Source of the DNA: Nocardia huaxiensis
GTDB taxonomy: Bacteria > Actinomycetota > Actinomycetes > Mycobacteriales > Mycobacteriaceae
Assembly: GCF_013744875.1 (NCBI RefSeq)
Contig: NZ_CP059399.1
Span: forward strand, 7,316,001 to 7,380,000
Direction of reading: 5' to 3'
DNA: 64,000 bases
Each line of letters begins with the position of its first letter. Positions within the stretch are counted from its first letter, which is position 1. Shown in pieces: positions 41,408 to 50,527 of this stretch. The position numbers and the translations under genes are program-made. The notes below the pieces were generated by a model that was given only the letters and a program-made list of their open reading frames with translations, did not search any database and was not told where the DNA came from.

Positions 41408-43558
41408 ATGTTCGCGCTACTCGGGCGGATCGCGGTCCGCCATCCATGGAAGGTGATCGCCGCGTGGCTGATCGCCGCCGTGGCCGTGGTGCTCTGTGCA
41501 CCCACCCTCACCCCGACCACCGACCAATCCGAGTTCCTGCCTTCACATTACGAATCGGTGCAGGCCATGGAACTGCAACGGCAGGGCTTCGCCGACGATT
41601 CGACCCCGGCCGCGCTCATCGTGGTGGCGCGGGCCGACGAGGCCGCGCTCAGCGCCGCGGACTCGGCCGCGGTGACCGCACTGGCCGCCGAGCTGTCCGG
41701 CCGGAACATCAAGGGCGTCACCGGGATTCAGGCCACTCCGGCGTCGGAGAACCGGCTCGTCCAGGTGATCGCGGTGCAGATGGTCAAGGTCACCGACCCG
41801 ACCGACAAGACGCAGAGCGACGCGGTGACCGCCTTGCGGGACGCACTGCACGAGCGGGTGGACGGCACCGGCCTGAAGGCCGGTATCACCGGTACCGCGG
41901 CGCAGGTGCTGGACCAGACCGAATCCGGTGAGAAGGCCATGGCCATCATCGGCGCGGCCACCGTCGCGCTGATCCTGGTGCTGCTGCTGATCATCTTCCG
42001 CAGCCCGGTCATCGCGCTGCTGCCGATCGTGACCATCGCCGCCATCTCCCCCACCGTGGGCGGGCTCATCGGCATGGTGAACGAGGCGTTCGATCTGAAG
42101 GCCGACAGCTCGGTCAGTTCGCTGCTGACGGTCGTACTGTTCGGCGTCGGAACCGATTACATCCTGTTCCTGATGTTCCGGTATCGGGAGCGGCTGCGCG
42201 CCGGGGAGGACCCGAAGACCGCCATGATCAGTGCGGTCGCCCGGGTCGGCGAGGCCATCACCTCGGCGGCCGGTGCGGTCATCATCGCGTTCATGGCGCT
42301 GGCGCTGTCCAGCCTCGGCATGTTCCGTTCGCTCGGCCCGGCGCTGGCCATTGCCGTGGCGGTCACTCTGCTCGCGGGACTGACGCTGGTTCCGGCCATG
42401 GTCTCGCTGTTGGGCACCAAGGTTTTCTGGCCGTCCAAGGCGTGGCAGCGCGAGCCCAAGGGCGCGGTGTTCGCGGCGCTCGGCGGTGCGCTGGGCCGCA
42501 AGCCGGGGCTGTTCGCCGTCGCGTCGGGTGCGGTGCTGGTGGCGCTCAGCATTGCGGCGCTGGGGTTTCATCCGACCTTCGACATGAGCTCGGGATCCAC
42601 CTCCGACTCGGCCGAATCCGCTGTGTACGGCAAGGAATTGCTGAAGGGCATGCCGGCGGGCGCCACCCAGCCGTCGCTGGTCTATCTGCGCGGTGACGCG
42701 CCCCTGAGCCCCGCCCAGCTCGACACCTACCGGAGCGCGCTGGCCGCGGTGCCGGGCGTCGGACAGGTGGGCGCGCCGCGACTGTCGAGCGCGTCGGACA
42801 TTGCCGAATATCAGGTGACGCTCGCGGCGCTGCCGGAATCCGATGATGCGCTCGCGACCGTCCGCGGGCCGCTGCGGGAGACCGCGCACGCCGCCGCACC
42901 GGCGGGCACCCAAGCCTATGTCGGCGGCATGACCTCGGTGTTCGTCGATTTCAAGGCGGCGATGAATCGGGATTACGCCATTGTCTTCCCGGTGGCGGCC
43001 GTGCTCATCGCGCTCGTGCTGGCGGTCCTGCTGCGCAGTGTGGTCGCACCGTGGTACCTGATGGCCTCGGTGGGTCTCGGATTCGCGGCCACCCTCGGTG
43101 CGACGGTGCTGGTTTTCCAGAAACTGCAGGGCAATTCGGGTCTGATGTTCTCGCTGCCGGTGATCATGTACATGTTCGTGGTGGCCCTGGGCACCGACTA
43201 CAACATCCTGATGGTGGCCCGGCTGCGCGAGGAATCGGCCGAGGGGCACGCGCCTCGGGAAGCCGCGGCGCTGGCCGTGCGGCACACCGGTCCGGCCGTT
43301 GCGGCGGCGGGCATCATCCTGGCGGGCACCTTCGCCTCGATGCTGCTGGCGGGCAATACGGTGATGTCGCAGATGGGCTTCGCCATCTCGCTGGGTATCG
43401 GGATCTCCGCCTTCGTCATGGCCATGTTCTTCACCCCCGCCGTGACGGCGCTCATCGGCCGCCGCGCCTGGTGGCCGAGCCGCACCGGGACGGCCGGGCG
43501 GAACGACGAATCCGTGTGGCAGGCGCGTGAATACGACTACTCCGGCAGTAACCGGTAG
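41408..43558 (+). CDS. MMPL-family RND transporter
   Basis: The 716-residue protein has the two-fold repeat of MMPL proteins: TM1, a large loop (residues ~30-195), a TM2-6 bundle, then TM7, a second loop and TM8-12. The proton-relay Asp-Tyr pairs typical of MmpL proteins appear in FGVGTDYILFLMFRYRE and ALGTDYNILMVARLREE. MmpL proteins export lipids or siderophores; the smaller MMPL proteins of this size are often linked to MFS drug pumps. ATG 41408 follows AAAGGA. A 13-bp terminator follows the stop. Probably in operon with the MFS gene despite a 139-bp gap. Confidence 0.93.
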   Translation: MFALLGRIAVRHPWKVIAAWLIAAVAVVLCAPTLTPTTDQSEFLPSHYESVQAMELQRQGFADDSTPAALIVVARADEAALSAADSAAVTALAAELSGRNIKGVTGIQATPASENRLVQVIAVQMVKVTDPTDKTQSDAVTALRDALHERVDGTGLKAGITGTAAQVLDQTESGEKAMAIIGAATVALILVLLLIIFRSPVIALLPIVTIAAISPTVGGLIGMVNEAFDLKADSSVSSLLTVVLFGVGTDYILFLMFRYRERLRAGEDPKTAMISAVARVGEAITSAAGAVIIAFMALALSSLGMFRSLGPALAIAVAVTLLAGLTLVPAMVSLLGTKVFWPSKAWQREPKGAVFAALGGALGRKPGLFAVASGAVLVALSIAALGFHPTFDMSSGSTSDSAESAVYGKELLKGMPAGATQPSLVYLRGDAPLSPAQLDTYRSALAAVPGVGQVGAPRLSSASDIAEYQVTLAALPESDDALATVRGPLRETAHAAAPAGTQAYVGGMTSVFVDFKAAMNRDYAIVFPVAAVLIALVLAVLLRSVVAPWYLMASVGLGFAATLGATVLVFQKLQGNSGLMFSLPVIMYMFVVALGTDYNILMVARLREESAEGHAPREAAALAVRHTGPAVAAAGIILAGTFASMLLAGNTVMSQMGFAISLGIGISAFVMAMFFTPAVTALIGRRAWWPSRTGTAGRNDESVWQAREYDYSGSNR

Positions 43559-43575
43559 CCGATATCGGCGTCGTT

Positions 43576-43607
43576 GATCCGTGCGCGGTCGTGGCCGCGC
43601 ACGGATC
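43576..43607. terminator. Bidirectional hairpin terminator
   Basis: Stem of 13 bp (43576-43588 with 43595-43607, arms GATCCGTGCGCGG and CCGCGCACGGATC) with a TCGTGG loop sits between the MMPL gene (plus) and the NACHT gene (minus). No T-tract. Confidence 0.85.
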
Positions 43608-43625
43608 GCGCGTATGCGCGCGGCG

Positions 43626-46187
43626 TCAGCCGGTCGGGGCCGGCTCGCGGTCCGGTTCGGCGAGATCCGGGTGGATGACCGAGCTTTCGTGGTCCGACAG
43701 CCAGTCGCGGAAGGATTCGTCGCGGAATTGGTAGGCGGTGCCGGTGACGCGGAGCAGGCCGTGGCGGTGCGCCCAGTCGAGGAATTCGGCGGGGCGGCAG
43801 GCGAAGCGGACGCCACAGCGGAACACGATGCGGGCGCACAGCGAGCGCAGCGCCCGGGCCGCGATGGCGCCGCCGCCGAGCACCACCACGGCCGCGACGC
43901 CGGCGAAGAGGCCGAAACGCAGGCTCACGCGCCCGCTCCATAGTTCTTCCCAGACGTGGTAGGCGGCGAAACACCCTGCGGCGGCAGCCAAGAGCAGCCA
44001 GCCGCGCAGGCCGATCGGGGCGGGGCGGCGCTCGTCGGAGACCGGGTGCATACGACTCGATTCGACGACGCCGGACAGCGCCACCAGGGCCGCGAGCAAA
44101 GCGGCGACCGGCCAGATGGCCACCGTGCCCACAATGCCCTCCCGCACCAGCGCGGAGAAGTGCGCCGCCAGGGTGGGGCGTGGTTCCAGCGCAACGATTT
44201 TCGCGGCCCCCGCCACCGCGACCACCGCCCCGGCCACGAACCCGGCGGCGGCCACCCGGGTGGCCTGCTCCATGGCGTGCGACATGCGGGGGCGCCACGC
44301 CCGCCAGGCGATCACACCGGCCGCCGTCGCCGAAAGCCCCAGCAGCACAGCCAATTCCAAGGCTCGATCCGGCCCCCGCGCATCCCAGCTCGCCACATCG
44401 ACCTCGAAGGCGGCAGCCAACCCCGCGAACAACGCCGTCGCCCCGAACCGCGCGGCCATCGTCACCGCGGGCGACGACTCCCGGCTCACCGACCGGAACG
44501 CAGCCACCCCACCACCGATCAACGCGAGCAGAACCATGATCAGATCGAGCCGGAACGCCAGTGCGGTGCACCGCCATTCATCGGGCGGCCCGAACCGCCG
44601 ATGCTCCGCTCGAGCCACCCCGAACCCGGCCGCCCCACCCTGAACGACCACTGGACCCCGCCCCCGCTCGAACAGCACGTTCGCCCCGTGCCCACGCGCG
44701 GCATTCGCACCCGGGCTGGACACAACGGCCCCGCTCCGGCCGGGCACGGGGTTCGAGCCCGGCGCGACCTGGCCGGACGCGGGGTTCACCCCCTGACCGG
44801 ACACGGTCGCGGTTCCCGCACCGGGCGCGGAATCCGCCCACGCGCACTGGAATCCGGGAGACAGCATCCCGTTCACGAAGCCGAGTACGAGGAGGGCTGC
44901 CGCGACAACGAGAATCCCGTGCAGCACCCGCGTCCGGCGCGACGCCAGCCGCCACAGATCGTCGAGGCCGACACCGGCATCCACGCCGCCGCTCCGCGCG
45001 CGCCGGTCGGTGTGCAGGGCGAGGGTCCGCAGCCATCGGTGCACCTGGTCGTGCGTGTAGGGACGGTCGCCGCCACGGCCCCGCGGTGTGCCGCGCACCG
45101 CGGCCGGAATAGCCGCGGAGTGCAGGAGCCGCAGTATTTCCGCCTCGGTTCCGGCGCTCGCGAGCTTGGCCGCCGCATGGGAACAGCCTCGGCCCAAATA
45201 CATTTCGGCCAGCGCCAGCCGGGCGGGCGCACTCAGCGTGCGGGCCAGCACCCCGTCCGGCTCGCTGCCGAGCCGGGCGATCACCGGACTCCACCCGCCG
45301 GGGACACGCTCGTGCCCGGCGCGATCACCCCGGCTGTTCACCCCGATGTCTGCCGCCGCCGTCGCGGCATCGCGGGCCGGATCCGCCGCGGTGACTGCGC
45401 CCGGATCGGCTGTGGTGTCCCGCACCCGGGTATCCGCTGCGGCCGAGATCAGGTGGTCCGTGATGGCGCGGGTGGTCAAGGGGCGCAGGGTTACTCGGGT
45501 GGCGCCGGAAAGACCGCGGTAGGGGCTGTGGGAAGTGCAGAGGCGGTCGTAGACGTGGGCGTCGCAGAGGACGACGACGGGCATGTCCTGAAGTTCGTTG
45601 AGATGTTCCAGGGCCAGCCAGGCGGCCACCAGATCGCCGTCGGGGGTGGTCATGGTGTCGAGGCGGTCCAGGATGGGGCGGATGCGACCGGCCGTGATGA
45701 GAGCGGCGGCCACGGGGAGGGGGAGGCGGTAGTCGCGGGCGAGGCGGTCGGCCAGCCAGGCGGGGAAGTCGCGGAGGGCGGGGTTCCAGTTGGCGGCATT
45801 GACGCGCACGGGGACGGGATCGGTGTCGGCGCGGTGGTCGAGGAGGCCGAGGAGGAGATGGATGGCGGTGAGCGATTTGCCGGATCCGGGGCCGCCGAGG
45901 ACCACCAATCTGCCGGTGGGGCAATGCCGGTGGTAGAAGTCGTGGATTCGGGTGATGGGCGCCGAATCGGCGGTGGGGTCCGGGGGCCAGGGGCCGTGGT
46001 GGATGTCGGGGCAGCGGTGGGCCGCGCCGGTGAGGCGCTCGAGATTGTCGCGCTCGCGGCGCTGGATCGCGGCCGCCAGGGCGCGCTGGTGGGCGGCGAG
46101 GGCGGCTGCCGAGATATCCGGGCGGGCCGCCTGCCACAGGCGGCGGGCGCGCAGCACCGTCCAGCGGCCGAATGACTGTGGCTCCAC
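43626..46187 (-). CDS. Membrane NACHT-domain NTPase
   Basis: The ~853-residue protein has an N-terminal NACHT ATPase (Walker A GGPGSGKS at 98-105 and a Walker-B-like PILDRLDTM at ~171-179), where the usual DE pair is D-R-L-D. A Val-Leu-rich Winged-helix-like region follows. Then come about ten transmembrane helices from ~400, interrupted by an external Gly/Ser/Pro-rich loop (~445-510). It ends with YQFRDESFRDWLSDH, the same motif at the end of many actinobacterial NACHT proteins. Such STAND NTPases include anti-phage sensors, but membrane types are uncharacterised. GTG 46187 follows AAGGGG; a TTG at 46220 is an alternative. Confidence 0.8.
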   Translation of the reverse strand: MEPQSFGRWTVLRARRLWQAARPDISAAALAAHQRALAAAIQRRERDNLERLTGAAHRCPDIHHGPWPPDPTADSAPITRIHDFYHRHCPTGRLVVLGGPGSGKSLTAIHLLLGLLDHRADTDPVPVRVNAANWNPALRDFPAWLADRLARDYRLPLPVAAALITAGRIRPILDRLDTMTTPDGDLVAAWLALEHLNELQDMPVVVLCDAHVYDRLCTSHSPYRGLSGATRVTLRPLTTRAITDHLISAAADTRVRDTTADPGAVTAADPARDAATAAADIGVNSRGDRAGHERVPGGWSPVIARLGSEPDGVLARTLSAPARLALAEMYLGRGCSHAAAKLASAGTEAEILRLLHSAAIPAAVRGTPRGRGGDRPYTHDQVHRWLRTLALHTDRRARSGGVDAGVGLDDLWRLASRRTRVLHGILVVAAALLVLGFVNGMLSPGFQCAWADSAPGAGTATVSGQGVNPASGQVAPGSNPVPGRSGAVVSSPGANAARGHGANVLFERGRGPVVVQGGAAGFGVARAEHRRFGPPDEWRCTALAFRLDLIMVLLALIGGGVAAFRSVSRESSPAVTMAARFGATALFAGLAAAFEVDVASWDARGPDRALELAVLLGLSATAAGVIAWRAWRPRMSHAMEQATRVAAAGFVAGAVVAVAGAAKIVALEPRPTLAAHFSALVREGIVGTVAIWPVAALLAALVALSGVVESSRMHPVSDERRPAPIGLRGWLLLAAAAGCFAAYHVWEELWSGRVSLRFGLFAGVAAVVVLGGGAIAARALRSLCARIVFRCGVRFACRPAEFLDWAHRHGLLRVTGTAYQFRDESFRDWLSDHESSVIHPDLAEPDREPAPTG

Positions 46188-46304
46188 GCGAGACCCCTTG
46201 CTCCGGAACAAACCTCCCAACTTGCACCGATCGCGAAGAGCATCCCACAGGCTACGGTCTTATGACCAGCGAATCACGAATCAATAACACGTTTTTCGTT
46301 GCAG

Positions 46305-46316
46305 TGACAGTTGTCA
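46305..46316. promoter_or_regulatory. TGACA-GT-TGTCA dyad upstream of the NACHT gene
   Basis: TGACAGTTGTCA has 5-bp inverted arms and lies in a relatively AT-rich 118-bp gap upstream of the NACHT gene, just after the DUF1697 stop. It matches the core of the palindrome at 6508-6523 except for one base. Candidate operator. Confidence 0.4.
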
Positions 46317-46338
46317 GTTACGAATTGCGGCCAACTGG

Positions 46339-46884
46339 TCAGGAATTCAGCTTTTTCAGAGTTTTCTGGACGGTCAGGAAAGTCCGCGTGGTGATGTCCT
46401 TGCCGTACACCTTCTCCAGCCACGCCATGAAGCTCGGCGTACCGGGATCACTGTTGTCGATGACCGAGAGCACCGCGCCCGCACCCTGGTCGTAGCCGAC
46501 CAGCTCCACCGCGGATTCGATACCACCCGAGGGCAATTCGGGCAGCTGCGCGGGCGCTTCCCGCACGAAGGTGACGGTCAGATACGTTTCCCGGCAGTGT
46601 GTCAGCCCGGGGAACGGATCCGCATCCACCATGGCCCGCAACTGCTCCCGGCTCCGGACCAGCGTCCCGCCGGGGATACCCAGTTCCGCATGCAGCGCCT
46701 GTTGAATACGCGATTCCAATGCGGCGGTGTCGGTTTCCTCGCTATGGAAGACGATATTGCCACTGGTCAACAGCGAAGCCACCTGCTCGAATCCCAGCCC
46801 CTCGAATACTGCCCGCAACTTCTCGTTACGCATATTCGGGTTGGTCGGCATGATCCCGCGGATGAAGGCGGCATAGCGATTCAT
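46339..46884 (-). CDS. DUF1697 family protein
   Basis: The 181-residue protein starts MNRYAAFIRGIMPTNPNMRNEKLRAVFEGLGFEQVASLLTSGNIVFHSEE, the recognisable opening of DUF1697, with a ferredoxin-like alpha-beta fold of two similar halves. It ends FMAWLEKVYGKDITTRTFLTVQKTLKKLNS. The family is widespread but has no assigned function. ATG 46884 starts at the conserved sequence; an extended reading upstream would run into the TerD-like gene. It has a 16-bp gap to that gene and may be the last gene of its transcript. Confidence 0.92.
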   Translation of the reverse strand: MNRYAAFIRGIMPTNPNMRNEKLRAVFEGLGFEQVASLLTSGNIVFHSEETDTAALESRIQQALHAELGIPGGTLVRSREQLRAMVDADPFPGLTHCRETYLTVTFVREAPAQLPELPSGGIESAVELVGYDQGAGAVLSVIDNSDPGTPSFMAWLEKVYGKDITTRTFLTVQKTLKKLNS

Positions 46885-46900
46885 GATCTCGACGCTACCG

Positions 46901-48148
46901 TCAGCGCAGCACTCCGGCCGCGCGGGCGGCTCGCACCCAGGACGGGAATTCCCCGAGCAGCCGCGTGTACAGCTCGGCGTCGGACAGCTCGTCGATATCG
47001 TCGACGGCGAAGAAACCCGCATTGTCGACCAGCCGGCCCTCCAGCTCATCCAGATTGCGCAGCACCCCGAACTTGGCCTTCCCCAAGCCGATGAACTGCC
47101 AGAAGGCAGGCAGCGCGGCGGCCTGACCCATGAGCCGCGCGATCTTCTGCTTCTCCGAGAAGCCGCCATCGGTGAAGAACAGCACCAGCGTGGGCCCGGC
47201 CTCGGGACGCAGGGTCGAGATGATCTCCTGCATGATCGGGATCTCGGCATTCGACTGCCCGATGGCATTGTGGTCGAGCCCGGCGTGCGTGCCGGTCAGA
47301 TGCAGGTGGGTGGCACACCACTGCTCGACCCGCTCGACGGTGACATCGGGCAGGCGCAGAAAGGATCTCGCGTACAGGTAGGGCTCGAGCACGCCGTCCT
47401 CGTCGAGCTGGATGGCGACCGGGACCATGCGCTGCACCACCCGGTGCACGACCTTGTCCTGGTAGAGCCGCTGCATGCTGCCGGTCTTGTCGATCACCAG
47501 CACCACGCGGGCGCGCACGGTGTCGGCGCCCTTGGTGAGCAGAACCTTCGCGACCTCACGCTTGCGCATATCGAGCGTGGCGCGATGCTCGGGCGGCAAC
47601 TGCTGCTCCCCCGCCACCGAGCGGATCACCGGCTCCCCGGCGGCGGGCGCTGCCTCGGCCGGAGAATCGTCCACGCGCACACCATGATCGGTGACCAGAT
47701 CCGCGAAACCGCCCGCATACCCCTGGCCGACCGCGCGCACCTTCCAGTCCGTCCCGCGCCGGTAGAACTCCAGCGCGATGACCACCGACTCGCTGCTCAA
47801 CCCCTCGATCACGTACTCGTACAACGGGTTTCCCCGCTCATCGGTGACCGCGGCCACCGGCGGTGCATGACGGCCGAACGTATCGCCGTCCAGGGTGAGC
47901 ACGGTGCGCACGGCATCGATATCGGCGGGCACCTGCGCCAGGGAGAAGGCCAGCGCCCCAGCGTCTTCCAGCAGCACGCCCGCACCTCGCGGCTGATTGA
48001 AGAAGATGAAATCCGCGTCCGAGCGCACCTTGCCGGCGGCGGTCACCAGCAGCGCCGACAGATCGACCGTGCTCGCGGCACGGACGGCGACCCGCAGCTC
48101 GGTCCCGGGAAGCGGCGAATTCTGCCCCTTGGCAAGCGATGTCGTCAT
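46901..48148 (-). CDS. TerF-like protein: TerD domain plus von Willebrand A domain
   Basis: Residues ~1-165 form a TerD-like domain (MTTSLAKGQNSPLPGTELRVAV, DFIFFNQPRGAGV, VIALEFYRRGTDWKVRAVGQGYAGGFADLVTDHGV). Residues ~195-405 are a vWA domain with the metal-ion site DKTGS (VLVIDKTGSM) and a downstream FFTDGG. This matches TerF, part of tellurite/stress resistance operons that include TerB, TerC, TerD and TerZ. None of those is adjacent here, so it acts alone or with distant Ter proteins. Calcium binding by the TerD part is likely from the family. Confidence 0.92.
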   Translation of the reverse strand: MTTSLAKGQNSPLPGTELRVAVRAASTVDLSALLVTAAGKVRSDADFIFFNQPRGAGVLLEDAGALAFSLAQVPADIDAVRTVLTLDGDTFGRHAPPVAAVTDERGNPLYEYVIEGLSSESVVIALEFYRRGTDWKVRAVGQGYAGGFADLVTDHGVRVDDSPAEAAPAAGEPVIRSVAGEQQLPPEHRATLDMRKREVAKVLLTKGADTVRARVVLVIDKTGSMQRLYQDKVVHRVVQRMVPVAIQLDEDGVLEPYLYARSFLRLPDVTVERVEQWCATHLHLTGTHAGLDHNAIGQSNAEIPIMQEIISTLRPEAGPTLVLFFTDGGFSEKQKIARLMGQAAALPAFWQFIGLGKAKFGVLRNLDELEGRLVDNAGFFAVDDIDELSDAELYTRLLGEFPSWVRAARAAGVLR

Positions 48149-48244
48149 GCCCGGCGGACCTCTCAGTGCAGCGAAAACGAATCGCGGCCGAACACTACCA
48201 GTGCCCGGCCGCGATCACTCGGCAATGCGTCAGGAGGCCCTGCC

Positions 48245-48991
48245 TCAGGAAGCCACCGCACCGTTCTTCTTGCGCTCGATATCTTCCAGCGCGGCAAGAT
48301 ATTCGGCGCGCTTGTCGGCGGCGGCATCCCAGGCGTCCTTGCGGTTCTTCACGACCTTGGCGGGTGCGCCCACGGCAATGCTGTAATCCGGGATCTCACC
48401 CTTCACCACCGCATGCGCGCCCAGCACACACCCGCGGCCGACGAGCGTGGAGCGCAGCACGGTCACCTTGGCGGCGATCCAGGTGTCGGGGCCGATGCGC
48501 ACCGGCGACTTCACGATGCCCTGATCCTTGATCGGCATATTGATGTCGTCGGTGACATGGTCGAAGTCGCAGATGTAGCACCAGTCGGCGACCAGCGTGG
48601 ACTCACCGATCTCGATATCGATGTAGGTGTTGACCACATTGTCCTTGCCGAACACCACCTTGTCGCCGATGCGCAGCGAACCCTCGTGGCAGCGCAGCGC
48701 GTTGCCGTCGCCGATGTGCACCCAGCGGCCGATCTCCATGCGCGCCAATTCCGGCGTGGCGTGGATCTCCACATTGCGGCCGAGGAAGACCATGCCGCGC
48801 AGCACGATGTGCGGGTTGGCCATCTTGAACTTCCACAACCGGTAATAGCGCACCAGATACCAGGGCGTATAGGCGCGATTGGCGAGCACCCATTTCAGGG
48901 AGGCCACGGTCAGAAAGCGCGCCTGCTCCGGATCCCGGCGACGCGACCCCGCCCAACGCGAGCGCAGCGGTGCGCCCCACATGCTCGTCAC
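48245..48991 (-). CDS. Left-handed beta-helix acyltransferase (Rv3034c-like)
   Basis: The ~248-residue protein has the hexapeptide repeats of LbH acyltransferases in its C-terminal half (VEIHATPELARMEIGRWVHIGDGNALRCHEGSLRIGDKVVFGKD, then IGPDTWIAAKVTVLRSTLVGRGCVLGAHAVVKGEIPDYSIAVGAPAKVVK). A conserved histidine in CDFDHVTDD is a probable catalytic residue. A helical ~55-residue N-terminus precedes it. Position and size match M. tuberculosis Rv3034c, a putative transferase of sugar- or lipid-linked substrates. GTG 48991 follows AGGAG. The acceptor is unknown. Confidence 0.9.
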   Translation of the reverse strand: MTSMWGAPLRSRWAGSRRRDPEQARFLTVASLKWVLANRAYTPWYLVRYYRLWKFKMANPHIVLRGMVFLGRNVEIHATPELARMEIGRWVHIGDGNALRCHEGSLRIGDKVVFGKDNVVNTYIDIEIGESTLVADWCYICDFDHVTDDINMPIKDQGIVKSPVRIGPDTWIAAKVTVLRSTLVGRGCVLGAHAVVKGEIPDYSIAVGAPAKVVKNRKDAWDAAADKRAEYLAALEDIERKKNGAVAS

Positions 48992-49131
48992 GAACTTGCT
49001 CCTACATGTCCATCGGCCGTTTAGACGAGGGTATCGGTCCCCTCTTCGAGGCACGAAAGTAGGCTGTGCTCCGGCTCAGCAGCCCACAGTGGGAACAACA
49101 GACTCCGTACTGGCAGAAGGGACACCCGCAG

Positions 49132-50526
49132 GTGCGAATCGGCAGGCGGCAGACCGGAAGTGACGAGCAGCGACCGCGCAGCGGTGCATCCGCACCCGAA
49201 CGCCGCACGCCCGCATGGGCGACAGGCGGTGCGCTGGCAGCGGCCGCGGCGGGCTTGCTGACCCTCACCGCCTGCGGCAGCACCACTGTCGACGACATCA
49301 AGGTCGGACCCGGCAAGGGCTGGCCGGCCGCCTTCCACGACGCCCGCAACAGCGGGGCCAGCCCGGTCACCGGCTCCCGCAACCTGACGCTGAGCTGGGC
49401 GCGGCCCATCGGCGGACCGGTCGGCGCGCCCGTGGTGATCGGTGCGGACGGGCAGCTGTTCGTCACCACCCGCACACCCACCTGCGCGCTGTTCTCCTTC
49501 CAGATGGAGACCGGCCGCAAGCGGTTCTGCAATCCCATGGGACCCGGCGGCAATTCCAGCGCGGCCAGCGCCGTCGATGCGGGCGCGGCGGTGGACGGTT
49601 CGGCCAACATCTATGTGGGCGACGACGGCGGCGTGTACTCCTTCAACGCGCTCGGGCAGCCGCGCTGGCGCACGCCCGTCGCCGGGGTGCCGGTGTCGGT
49701 GCAGTTCACCGGGGACGGGAATGTGCTGTCGGTGACCCAGTTCGGGCAGGTGGACGTGCTCAGCCGGCAGACCGGCGACCGCGAGGTGTCCACCCTGCAA
49801 CTGCTGGGGGAACCCGATTTCCTGAAGTTCCCGAACCTGAACCGGCCGCCGGACGGCACCGGCCTCGAGGACTGCGCGACGGGCGGGCCGCTGTGCTCGG
49901 TCGCGAACGTGTCCGCGGTGGACGGGAAGTCGGGGCGGTTCTTCGTCACCGTGTGGCAGCCGGGCCAGGCCGCGGCATCGCTGGAGGCGATGCGCTACGA
50001 CGGCAAGGAGATCCATCGCGAGTGGAGCGCGGAGATCCTCAATGGCGGCAGCGGCGCCAGCCCGGCGCTGTCCGCGGACGGGTCCACGGTGTACGTGGGC
50101 GACAACGAGAATCGGCTGATCGCGGTCGACACCACCGACGGGCACACCAAATGGGTGCAGAATCTCGGCTTCCCGGTGCGCGGGGGCGTCTCGATCGCGG
50201 ACGGGCTGCTCATTCCATCCGGGGACGACGGGCATCTGATGGCGCTTCGCGACAAGGGCGATCATGCCGAGATCGCCTGGGAGCGCAAGGATCTCAACCT
50301 GCGCGGGCGGCCGGTGCAGACGGCGGGCGGCACCGGGTACACGGTCGCGCCGATCGGCGACGGGCTCACGCTGGTCACCTTCGACACCACAACCGGTGAC
50401 ACGGTGGACTCCGATCAGCTACCGGATGCGCAGGGCAGCACCATCGGGACCTCCATCGGGGCCGAGGGTGAGGTCGTGGTGGCGACGCGCATCGGCGAAC
50501 TGTTCGTGTTCAAGCCCGAGAAGTAG
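49132..50526 (+). CDS. PQQ-like beta-propeller lipoprotein (Rv3035-like)
   Basis: The ~464-residue protein has an Arg-rich N-region, a hydrophobic signal (GGALAAAAAGLLTLTAC) with lipobox LTAC, then PQQ-like beta-propeller blades (APVVIGADGQLFVTT, YVGDDGGVYSFNALGQPRWRTPV, YVGDNENRLIAVDTTDGHTKWVQ). The M. tuberculosis homologue is Rv3035. Propellers of this kind act as scaffolds; enzymatic PQQ binding is not evident. GTG 49132 follows AGAAGGGA and gives a compact signal peptide; a GTG at 49066 would give a longer N-terminus. The stop is only one base from the convergent TetR stop. Confidence 0.88.
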   Translation: MRIGRRQTGSDEQRPRSGASAPERRTPAWATGGALAAAAAGLLTLTACGSTTVDDIKVGPGKGWPAAFHDARNSGASPVTGSRNLTLSWARPIGGPVGAPVVIGADGQLFVTTRTPTCALFSFQMETGRKRFCNPMGPGGNSSAASAVDAGAAVDGSANIYVGDDGGVYSFNALGQPRWRTPVAGVPVSVQFTGDGNVLSVTQFGQVDVLSRQTGDREVSTLQLLGEPDFLKFPNLNRPPDGTGLEDCATGGPLCSVANVSAVDGKSGRFFVTVWQPGQAAASLEAMRYDGKEIHREWSAEILNGGSGASPALSADGSTVYVGDNENRLIAVDTTDGHTKWVQNLGFPVRGGVSIADGLLIPSGDDGHLMALRDKGDHAEIAWERKDLNLRGRPVQTAGGTGYTVAPIGDGLTLVTFDTTTGDTVDSDQLPDAQGSTIGTSIGAEGEVVVATRIGELFVFKPEK

Positions 50527-50527
50527 T

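Noticed and set aside
43956..46175. 739-codon plus-strand frame opposite the NACHT gene
   Set aside because: Low-complexity Gly/Arg-rich product; the minus strand has Walker A, membrane helices and a conserved tail.
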